Below, in pieces: positions 32,766 through 43,909 of a DNA stretch of 64,000 bases; position 1 is the stretch's first letter; each line of letters begins with the position of its first letter. This stretch comes from Loripinus fragilis. Its lineage: Eukaryota > Mollusca > Bivalvia > Lucinida > Lucinidae. Location of the stretch: contig OZ026522.1 of NCBI GenBank assembly GCA_964019695.1, positions 61,031,811 through 61,095,810 of the forward strand. The letters are read 5' to 3'. The notes beneath the pieces were generated by a model, which ran no database searches, was not told the DNA's origin, and was given only the letters and a program-made list of their open reading frames with translations. Both the position numbers and the translations under genes were made by a program.

Positions 32766-35700
32766 CATCGAAAGCCACTGGTTATCCATTACCATTTTAT
32801 GTCCCCTTGTTCCATAACTTAAAATCATTTCTTCCCTGGTGTTTCAAACTTCTGGAAGGGTCTTTCTTTAAGTTACAATGCATCTGGCTAAGAAAAGTGT
32901 GTATTATTGTCTGAATACTAGTTCTGGTAGAAAACTTGTCATTAAGTAATGATGAAGACATGATGCATGGACTTTTATATCAGGCTGCAAACTGTAGAAA
33001 AAATATTTCACTCACCTTGCAAATTATCTTCTAATAAATGTAAAATCAATGCCATATTCCTGGATCCGGAAATAAACCTTATTAGACCTTAAGGTGCCAA
33101 TAGACCCTGGTTCACCATATGGGGGATTTTTTGTAGACATATATTTTCTGAAACCCTATTCAATTCCCTTTAAAAAAATAAATGAAGGTTAATAGCACTC
33201 TGAACATGGGGGCGTTTTGTTGTGGCGGCATGTTGATTACGTTACTTTTATGAATTTTTATAACACGTACAAAAATCGCCATAAAATATATATTTGATAC
33301 ATTTTTATCATTTAGATTCTGACTTTTGCACCAGGTACTAGAGCAATTTTAATCAATATGCTAAAATAGCTATAATCTTGAATTTATGATTGTATGATAA
33401 CGTGTATTACACATTCTTATCAATATTACATCTTAAAATAACTTTTGTCTAAAATAGTTTGGTAACAAACACTCAATAGTCAAGCTGTCCCGAGTATTAT
33501 TTTAATTTCATAAATGTAGATTTATTATCTTTACAAAAAAGTATGTTTGTAAGTCATACCTTGCATATGATATCTGTAATTGTCTTTTAAATATGATAAC
33601 CCCACGTGAAAGCAATTTTATTCACATCAGTTAAAGGGTAATTAAAAGCAGGTATATGTTCCAAATTAATTTAGTCATCATCTTTTTTCAGTGCATTAAT
33701 CAAATTATCTAAGATTCTAGATAATAGCAGTATGTAGAGAGGTATCATTCCAGTTACTGAAAAGTAACGTATAATACAAAACAAAGATATAGTAATATTA
33801 CCCCCTTGTTTTATTCAGACATTATTATGAGCAAAATACGCTCTACAAAATTATATTATTCAACTTAACATTTTTTGCCATTGAATAAAGATTTGCATTC
33901 TGCTAAGGTGGCTGCTTGTGTACTTTTATTTACATTACTCGTAAAAGTCTTTAAATTTTAAGTTTATTCTGAGCATCTTTAATAGCTAAATTAAAATTAA
34001 TTATTCTCTAAATGGTGAAATATTCTTTTAGATAAAATGATAAACTTGGTTCAACAGTTGAATAAAGATATTTCCTTCCAGTGGTGTTGTATGCGTTACC
34101 ATATTAGTTTCTATATCATTAATAAATAATATTCATCCAATTTAAATATATATATAGGACACCCTAACACTATCAAATAAAATATTTTCTATATATAAAA
34201 TAATAATATTCTATATGCAGCTGTATCCATGGTATATACAGTTGGTACCTTTTCTGTCCAAAATATCAGCTTAATAAACATAAATAAAGTGAAAAAAAAA
34301 ACCCTCAAAATCCATTCAATTATATAGTATCCCATTATCTTAAACAGGCTTTACCTGTCCATCTGCAATATCATGTAATTCATGCTACATGCCCAATTAT
34401 TTTGGGTTCTGACCTCATTAGCATATTTGAACTAATTCAGAAAATAACAGCCTCATTTAGGCTATATAGAAAAAAATACTTTGTAGATATAAGTATAAGA
34501 GTGTTATTTATGTTATCAAATATAATATTCTGTATACAAACATTGTAATCGTACCATACTATACAACCTCGTTGCAACTTAATTCATTTTGGGGTACTAT
34601 ACAGAATGTATTTGTCACAAGTGCAAATTAATTAAAGTTTCAGGATGAAATAGGTATTCTACATATTTAATTCTTTGTGAATGCATTTTTTACCATACTG
34701 AAAGGTTGAATTCTTCCAAACACAAGAATATGTATATAAAAATACTTTAAAAGTATATCAAGTTCCTTTTTTTCCCTTGATCTTCAAATCTAAACAACTG
34801 AATGGGAAACCACGTAAACTGTGGACATTAAAATAAGTATGGAGCACTTGACTTTACATTAATGTTAAAGTTGGTAACATATTTCTGCGTAAACGGTGAT
34901 GTTTTAAGTTTATAATAAACAATAAACTGCAAACCATATGATAAAAAATTGTTTATCTTCATTTGCGCTATGTTAAGGGAATATCTTGGGTATTGTTGTA
35001 TTGTTTCGTATCTATTCAATATTCAAGTATATAATTAAATATCACCAGTTCTATTTCCCACTATACAAACCTGTACTTTTGTGAATAAAGTTGGCTACCA
35101 ATTGCATTAATCGACCCTCTAAAGCACTTTTTTTCCCTTTTATAAACAAATCGTTTGAATTGTTGATTAAACAGTTACTTTTTATCGTAGAAATCGGTAC
35201 TCAATTTATTTAAAATGCCCACTTATAATTGAATTAAGAAAAATATGAAATTTCATTATGGTTTATGCAATATCGTCTATTAAAATGTATGATTGAATCA
35301 AATATTATTTTTTTTAAAGGTTTTAAAGTGACAGTTTATCGTCTTCTCTCATATTTTGATCTTACAATGTAAGAAATAACTCTATATTCATGCAAAATTA
35401 CAATATGATTTTCTTAACCTTAGCACAAACATATTACAACCAGATTAATTATGGCTGATATCATGCATATCTCCATTATCACGTCTAATAAGATGCTCTG
35501 CTTACAGCAATTTGTATGCATAGCCCTTACTTAATGATATAATTATGTTTCTTGATCATACTTACTTACTTTTTATGCATTTTAAATAAAGATGAGTGCA
35601 AGTTTCTTCATTAACACCTGTCAGATCAACGGATTTTAAATATTAGTACATTAATATATAGAATGTAATGTTTTGGTTGTTTGAAAAATCTCATAAAAGG

Positions 35701-38700
35701 TCAACAATATTCGCAGTGAAAATTACAGTATAGTGAGAAGGACATAGTACCTATTTTTAGTATATATTTGAATATTGAGTAACTGCATGTAGCATACAGT
35801 ATTCGAGAATTCTCTTAAACTAGAGCTGAAACATTTAACTGAAACACAATGCATGGCTTGACTTACCGTATGACTAAATACACGTAACAGTGTATCCTCA
35901 TACTTAAATTATGTTTCTGTCTTTAATACAATTGAAAGGGCCAGTGCTCCATACTCATTAAAGTATAGTGTTTACTAGATTACATGTAGTCGTTCAGTTT
36001 TTAAGAGTGTAATACCTTAGCCAATTTACACACAACGTTACATTTGGGTTCTTCTGATGGAACGATTTTGATCTTTGAGAATATGTAGAATACTTATTCT
36101 AAACTGAAATGTGATTTATGAATTAGAATTAACAAGAATGATTTGATATGAGTTTATGAAGATAATACACACAACAATCGAATATTTATTTCCAATTAGC
36201 GTATATAGTATCATAGTGTGTTATAATGTTTCTTCTATTTGGTAACAGAGATAACAGAGTGGGATATTACCAATTTCCTCAAAGTAGTAAACTTTAATTT
36301 TCTTTTATGTGAAATGAAAATGAAATATATTCTGAACTAATTCTGAAATGCATCCTGAATTAATCCCAAAATGCTTGTTAGGCCAATACTGTGCAAGCAG
36401 CATGGCTAACAGGTTATAGCATATTACTAACATAAGCAGCTAAACCCTCCTTATAAATAACGCAAAATTGCATCTTTGTAATTTTAAGGGTTTTTTCTGC
36501 ATCATCAACCTTTAATTAAGCTGTCTGTTTGGGTAAATGCAGATGGCGTATAGTGGTTGTTAGACCATTATTAAGCTTTATATATAAAGCGAATGGTTTT
36601 ATTAATTGTATAATGCTATCAATGATTATATTACATTGGCTATATTTCTTTGCATATGGTAACGTATTCGACACTATTTGAGGTTTATATCTTATTTAAT
36701 TATAGAAAATATGTAATCAATAATGTGATTTAAAATAAATACGACTATTTGGAATATGAATATATACAAACACAAACAAACTATAAATTGTGTTCAGACA
36801 GTATTTTAACTTCCTAAGCATGGATGGGCAAGTAACGTAATACATCTAAAGATACCCATACAGACAGCAAAACTTTTCATTCAATTACAAAGAACATCAT
36901 TGTCAAATAAGGTAGGTTCAGAAAATTATAATCTAGCTAGCTTTTTATTTGTGTTAAAATAAAGAAATAGTGTAGGGGCCAAATCTCAAATTTTGAGTTC
37001 TGTTGCACCCCCCCCAGGAAGAAAAACTTGGCCACTATTTTCAGTCAGGGGCATGTCTTGGGGCCTTGGAAACCCATGTTTTACTAAGTTTTCTGTGGTC
37101 AATTTTCTGTAAATGGCCTGTAACCAACGTTACCCTACTAACATTGAAAATGGTAGTATAAAATTACAAGACTTATAAAATATTTTACAAAAGTATCAAT
37201 GAAATTATTTGAACTTTAAATGTTCGATCTAGTCATAAACTTCAATTGCAGACATTTGTGAGATATATTTTCGCTCAACAGCGTGACGTATGTTACATTT
37301 TATACGAAATTGCAGATAATGACTTTATAGATTGCATATGAGAAGGAACCATGTTCCCTAACCGCAGGAAGTAACACTTGGTTACTATTTTCAGTCAGGG
37401 ACATGTCTTGTCGCCTTTGAAACCCATGAGATACTAAGATTTCTTCTGTCAGTTGTCTGTAAATGGCCTGTAGTGAATGTTACTCTACTGACTTTAAAAA
37501 TAGCAACACAAAATACAAGACTAATGGGATATTTCCCAATAATATTAATGAAATTATTTGAGCTTTACATGTTTGAGCTAGACGTAAACACCAATTTGAG
37601 ACATCTGTGGAGTGTATTTCTGCTGGTCAGAGTTACTTATATTACATTTTGTATGAAATTGCATATTATGACTTTATAGATTACATATTAGATCAAACCA
37701 TGTTCCCCAACCTTATTTATGTGATAAAGATCTCTATTCAAATGATGAATGACCATATAAACGCTACTTATAACTTGTAACTGGCGATAGAATTAGCAAA
37801 ATTAACGTTTAAATATGCGTATTAGCACGTTACTTCTACTGGCGTACATATTTTCTATCTGGCATGATTTACATTGCATTGGAATGTGCAATGTCTTCTT
37901 TCATCTCTTTCAAAGTGAAATAAAATAATAATTTAATCCACAGGGTCAACGACGATGGAAAATTTGTTGCTGTTTATATATAAAAGGCAACGTAGGTAAC
38001 AGCATTGTACTTTGCATTAATAGATAAAAACACTAAAGTGTGGAAAGTAGACTCAAATTCTTCCTTAGCCTGACGACATTACCTGTCGACAAGGTTATAT
38101 TTGAGTCTACGCTCTATCTTTTTTTGAATAACTGCAATAAAAGTCAAATTATTCTAAATAAACAATAAAATAAGAGAGTTTTGCAATTTTGATTGATTCT
38201 GCTACTTTGATATGACAGTTTGCAGATTTTTTACCAATGTTTCATTACAATAAACATTATATCTACTTCATGATTCAAATATTGGACTGAATGTTTTATT
38301 ACGTTTCCTGTTGTCAAACTCGTAATAGGCCTGTAAATTACGTTACCATGTGAAATCAGGATAGAAAATATGTAAGCCAGTACAAGTTACATACTAATAA
38401 GCATATTTAAATAGTATTCACTACAGTTACAAGTTATAAACAGCTGCAAATATGTTTAAATGGTAATTTACCATTATAATTGAGGCCAACGTTATAAAAT
38501 TAAGGTTGGGGAACATGTTTTATTCTAATATGCAATTAAAATGCATTATCTGCAAGTTTGCATAAAACTTAACATACGTAACGCTGACAAGCAGAAACCT
38601 ATCTCACAGATGTCTGCAATAAGTGTTTATGTCTACGTCAAACATTTAAAGCTCAAAGAAGTTCATTGACACTATTGGAAAATATCCTATTAGGGTAAGG

Positions 38701-38705
38701 GTGTC

Positions 38706-38909
38706 TTGGTTGGTCTTTCGGTGACAGAGGTTCTTAATAATGTTATTCAACAAATAAACATGCTACGCACGCAGCTCTCATTCACCACATTGGATCAGCT
38801 GACAGCTTTAGTGTATACCCAGTCTTTCATCAGTCAATTAGAGGTCATGTCTCATGCTTTGAGAAATTACATCACGAAAGATGTATCTACTACAAATTTA
38901 CAAACATAA
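38706..38909 (+). other. Protein-like 67-codon frame inside the fold-back element
   Basis: In the non-mirrored centre of the fold-back element there is an open frame less AT-biased than its surroundings. It reads VTEVLNNVIQQINMLRTQL and SQLEVMSHALRNYITKD, a helical, soluble-looking product without domain hallmarks. It may be a captured gene fragment or remnant of the element's own protein, or chance. I do not recognise it. Confidence 0.25.
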
Positions 38910-40564
38910 TTAATTGTTTTAATATTCCTGATTTGCATGACGTAGAAAACAATCCCTTAGTTGGGATGCTCGCCATTCTTACATATAATGAATCTGTTTT
39001 TCAACCATATCAGTTTGTTGAAACCTAGATTTGTTGGATATAAGGTTTGTCTTTATATTACAGTATCATATTACAGGTATTAACCAGAGCAACATACGAG
39101 ATTAGCTAGCACTTGTAACTGGCACCATACCGTACTAAATATTTGTAATCTTAATATGGCACTACACTTTAAATCAAATTGAAATGATTTCCTTTCACTG
39201 TAGACAAGACAGCCCTCAAACACTGTTAGTATTAACAAATGGGTACAAGAAAGAGTCAGTTTATAACTTAAATGCTGTCTACAAGCTGTTATTTGCAGTA
39301 TTATTCACATTTTTGGATGGCTCTGCATACAATAAGCCTTATTCAGTAAATCTTTGAAACCAACAAACTGACCATAAGTCTCATACTTTTCATTTCATAG
39401 ATCATGTGCAAGCATGTATAATTGTTAAAATAACTCTGACATTGCAAAAAACAACAACACAAAATTACATTATTAACAATGTAAGAAAGCCAATAGCCGT
39501 GTGTTAGTTGTGACACTTATTTCCAACTGACAATCATTTGACAATTTAATCTGTGTGCTTCAGAGATTCAAACCATGTTGCTTAATTATGTTGTGTCATG
39601 TTTATGATTCAAGTTGTAATTCCTGAGAATGGACTTTCAAAAAGATTCAATAACTGACAAAAGATTTGCAATTAATTTTACCATGAAATATCAATATAGC
39701 TTTGTAATTAGTGTTACCCCATAATATGTTTTTCAGTCTATAAGTATGGCTTTACCTTAACTTTTCTTAATTAATTAACAAAATAATTTCTTTCAAAATT
39801 GCTGTATAATATAATAAAAAAAAAAGCATTACAACATGATATAAAAGAATCGTGCTTAACAAAAGTAGAGAAGATTGCAATTGTGACAGATGGAACATTG
39901 TTGTTATTTGTTTTCAAAATGTAATTGCCAACAGTAAAAGTAATGTATTAAGCATACAAGAAAACCTGTTTAGGCTAGATCTACAAAACACCATGTACAT
40001 TTGGGTATAAACCATGCTACTTCTGTTCTGATTAATACTTTGATTGATATTATGTTTGAGTTAGAAATTTTAGATTACATGTATAGCAAAATGCAGTCAA
40101 GACCTAAAATGTTCTGTGTCTCTTCTTCACAGTACTGTTGGTTAGTCATCAGTCTGCGATGGTGACATTTCCTGGTCATACTCACTTTTTAGCAAACATA
40201 GTTTTTTCCAAGCCTGATAGAATACTTCTAATGGCAAAAAGAGCCAGAACTTGCAGGAAAAATATATTTAAGCAAAAATAATGGCAGTGTGCTGTTACAT
40301 ATGTTATGGACTTACCTTACAAATACATTTAGTGTAAAGAGTATATAACTTGTAAAACAGTAATCATCAAATCTGACCAATCTGTTATCCATTTGTGCTT
40401 GTTAGTTTGCTTGTACTTTATTAGTTTAAAGATTTGTCTTTGTCTGTATAAAATCAACAGAAAGCCCATGCTCTGGAAGACACTGTGCACTATCATCTCT
40501 GCCCTGCCACCGGATGCAGGAAATATTGCTTTGATATTTTTTACTTTTAATTATTAATTGATAT
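38910..40564. other. Centre of the fold-back element, no gene seen
   Basis: AT-rich, not mirrored. A short match to the retroelement 3' end (TTTCCTGGTCATACTCACTT) is at about 40,167-40,187. Confidence 0.5.
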
Positions 40565-43400
40565 ACGGTATCTTCAGTCCAATATTTGAATCATGAAGTA
40601 AATATCATTTATTTTGCCATGAACCATTGACAAAAAATGCAAACACATATCAAAGTAACAGAACAAAACATACAAAACTCTTATATTAGTGTTTATTTAG
40701 AATAACTTGTCTGTAATTGAAGTTATTAAAAACATGTTGAGAGTAGACGTAAATTTTACCTTGCCTGTAGTCGGGCAAATGCAAAAAATATGAGTCAATT
40801 CTCCACAAACTATATTATTTTTATCCTTTTACGCAAAACATCATTTTGTTAACTGCGTTACCTTATTTATATATTGGCAGAAATTAAATATCCATGGGCG
40901 TTAAACCTGTTTGTTTAGTCGCTATTTTATTTCATTGTGAAAGAGATTAAAGAAGACAGTGCCCATCCCAGTACAATGTAAATGGACGAAAATAAAATAT
41001 GAACGCCAGTAGAAGTGAGACGCTTATAAGCATCTTGAAATATTTATTTTACTACACTTTATTTCCAGTTGCAATTTATAAATTGCTTCAAATATGTGAA
41101 AATGAAAATTCATCATTAGAATCGAAATCTTTATTACACATTTATGGTTGTGGAACATGGTTTATTCTGATATGCAATCTTTTAGGTTATTATCTGCAAT
41201 TTCATATAAAATGTAACATAAGTAACTCTGGAGAGCATAAGTTCATATCACAGATGTTTGCTATTGATATTTTTATCTAGCTGAAACGTGTAAAGCTCAA
41301 ATAATTTCATTAATACTATTGGAAAATATCCTATAGGTCTTGTTTTTTGTTGGTGTTTTAATGTTATTAGGGTACCATTGATTACAGGCCCATTACAGAC
41401 GACTGACCAAAGAAAACTTAGAAAAACATGGGTTTCTAAGGTCCCAGGACATGTCTCTGACTGAAAATAGTAACCAAGCTTTTCTTCCTGGGGTTGAGGA
41501 ACATTGTTCATTCTTATATACAATCTCTAAAGTCATTATCTGCAATTTTGTATCAAATGTAACGTATGTAACACTGATGAGCAGAAATACATCTCACAGA
41601 TGTCTGCAATTGATGTTTATGACACGATCAACCGTTTAAAGCTCAAATAATTTCATTGATACTTTTGTAAAAAATCCTATTGGTCTTGTATTTTGAGTAC
41701 CACTATTTTCAAAGTTAGTAGGGTAACGTTGATTACAGGCCATTTACAGTAAGCTGACCACAGAAAACTTAGTAAAACATGGGTTTCTAAGGCCCAAAGA
41801 CATGTTCCTAACTGAAAATAGTAACCAAGTTTTTCTTCCTGGGGGGTGCAACAAACTCGCAAAATAGCCCATATATATCAGTTTGGCCCCCAGCCCAAAA
41901 CTATAATTTCATATTTTGGAGAGTAACGTAGTTCACAATCATATAAAATGCTTTTGAATGACTAAAACGTTGAAAATATCTGGCTTCATACTGTACCAGG
42001 TGTTCTAAAATGATAATATTAGTGAACAGCATGCTACTCTCTGGTTTGTCTTTACACAATTCTATTAGCCTGTGACTCTGATGATGCTGAGCATTCTAAT
42101 GTTGTTAAATGTATTTTATGAGGACGAGGCTGATAACGAGGCCAATTACTAGTCGAATCATTCTTATGCAACACACATTTTCTTTTCTTATGGGGCAAAA
42201 ATGTCACCATATATTTTCTCAATTAAAAACTAGTATGGAAAAATAAGTTTCTGCTTTTAAAACTTTAATATTAAGGTTTATGTTATAGAAACTATAAGAT
42301 CATTGTTATTTACGTTACTTTTAAGAAGCATCGTTTACGTTACCATTGCACTTGGTCTGTATTTGGAATTCTAATACAATCATCACAATGAATTGGTTAC
42401 CTGATAAACCTCGAAAGTTATTTGGACAGAAAGTCCACGTGTTCTGTTTCTTTTTGACATACATACTAGTGGCCATTAAAAAGGGGGATGGGGTTGATAA
42501 TCTTCATTTATGAGATGATGGAAGGTCACAGCGGGCTCAGCTATGTACTAATTCCAAGGCAATTGACAGTAGTTTACTAAAAAAACTGGTTTTAATGCGA
42601 CATCTGGTCAGAACTGAGTTCTATAAGATAAGAGATAGAAACTTTAATTTACATAGGTAATCTATGTTACTTGAATTATACCAGTGGTCATGATATTCAG
42701 ATGTTATTGAATTTGATGCATTTTGAACAAGAAACATCAAAGCTTAATATCTATAGGCAAATTACCCTAAGATTATATCGCTTTTACCATGAAGTATGGT
42801 GATTTTTATTACAGTCTGAACTTACAAATTACATGTAAGTAACGTATTTAACACCCTCTGAAACGATAAAACCCCGAGAGCCAGAGTGCTAACAAAAAGG
42901 AATAAGTAGCTTAGGATACTGGCTATCAGAAAATATATGTCTACAAAAATCCTTCGTATGTTGCACCGTCACCATATACTGCCTCATAGTCTATATTTTC
43001 TTGCCTCGATGATATGTCAATGTTTTGAGTAATCATTTTTTTTAAATGTTTGGTATGAATACTTTGTTTTCCAAGAAAAATAAGCATACAAAATACGCCA
43101 AGTATACTTAGATCCACTGACAAAAATAATTTGACATCAATAAAGGAAACAAATTAGTGCATGCCTAATTTAATGTTTGCGGTTTCTTTTTTTCTTAATT
43201 CCTACTGGGAACTAAATTTAATTGCCCAAACGATGGTGGTGATCTGGCGTATGGAAAATTAGTTCTGTAACATATTGGTTCAGCTCTATTAGAATCTATT
43301 ATTCTGATTAATCAGCAGAACAAATGAAGTTGATGTATTTTTAATAAACTATCACTTTCACGATATTTTATTTAAAAAAAAAAAAATCATTTATAACATT

Positions 43401-43637
43401 TTGTTTTGCTGCAATCACACGTGTTATTGTGTTAACATGGGTTTCTGTGACGTCAGCGTCACGTTATATAACGTCAGCGTCACGTTATCACCGCATTTTC
43501 AAAGTAGATCCTCGATGTACATCCGTGATCTGATTCCTCAGAATTTCGAGGAATTGGCCGAGGCAGTTCGGATTGGAGCATGCGCACGTATAAGGTCAAA
43601 TGCGGTAATTGTCTGTGTCTTGGCAATTATCCAATAG
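43401..43637 (+). other. Plus-strand open frame with tandem TGACGTCA-like motif, unassigned
   Basis: The sequence ACGTCAGCGTCACGTTAT is repeated in tandem at 43,449-43,485. The following frame reads MYIRDLIPQNFEELAEAV and ends in a possible donor (GCG/GTAATT). It lies on the strand opposite the host gene, 50 bp past its 43,690 donor. It could be a small repeat with coding-like sequence. I cannot assign it. Confidence 0.25.
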
Positions 43638-43689
43638 CTGACAACTTTCTTGAACATTGTAAAATCATGGGACAAGTAAAATAACTTAC

Positions 43690-43829
43690 TCGTTGTAAGA
43701 GTTGATGACTCTTTCAAGGATATGACTCACAGCTGTGGCTATATCTCGATCTGTTTCCCAAGGTAGATCTTGGTTCTCTAAAAGCTCCCTGCATCCCTTC
43801 AAGACCCTAGCCCGCAGTTTAGTTTCTAC
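43690..43829 (-). CDS. Death-TIR gene, helical-repeat exon (residues about 275-321)
   Basis: This exon has 140 nt, phase 0 in and phase 2 out. The acceptor is TTATCTTGATCAG and the donor GA/GTAAGT, a perfect consensus. The translation begins VETKLRARVLKGCRELLEN and ends HILERVINSYN, again helical and charged. The donor opens the largest intron in the window (about 11.6 kb, 32,055-43,689), which is mostly repeat DNA. The split codon joins to the next exon as Asp, giving SYNDDGTK across the junction. Confidence 0.85.
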
Positions 43830-43909
43830 CTGATCAAGATAAATACAGTAAAACCATGATTATTTCAACTGCTTGGTCTGAATTGGTGACACATTTGATT
43901 TAGCTTATG

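Larger units (their letters stand above)
36974..41891. mobile_element. Fold-back element with about 1.3-kb inverted arms
   Basis: Left and right ends share TAGGGGCCAAA / TTTGGCCCCCA and GTTGCACCCCCCCC / GGGGGGTGCAAC. Each arm starts with two tandem units of about 350-390 bp (GAAGAAAAACTTGG, TATTTTCAGTCAGGG, GGCCTTGGAAACCCATG, AAATGGCCTGTA), at 36,978-37,712 on the left and inverted at 41,140-41,880. Further in, ACTTCTACTGGCG and CAAATATTGGACTGAA are also mirrored, to about 38,330 and 40,560. The arms are diverged, so the insertion is not recent. No transposase frame was found. Confidence 0.72.
33128..42955. other. Possible large composite element (outer inverted ends)
   Basis: TTTTTGTAGACATATATTTTCTG occurs at 33,128-33,151. 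Its reverse complement is at about 42,930-42,953. Beyond it both sides also share TTAGCACTCTG and a TACGTTAC stretch (to about 33,240 and 42,845), after which similarity fades. This suggests one decayed element of about 9.8 kb enclosing the fold-back element below. Sequence between 33,260 and 36,973 is AT-rich with no gene. Confidence 0.4.
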
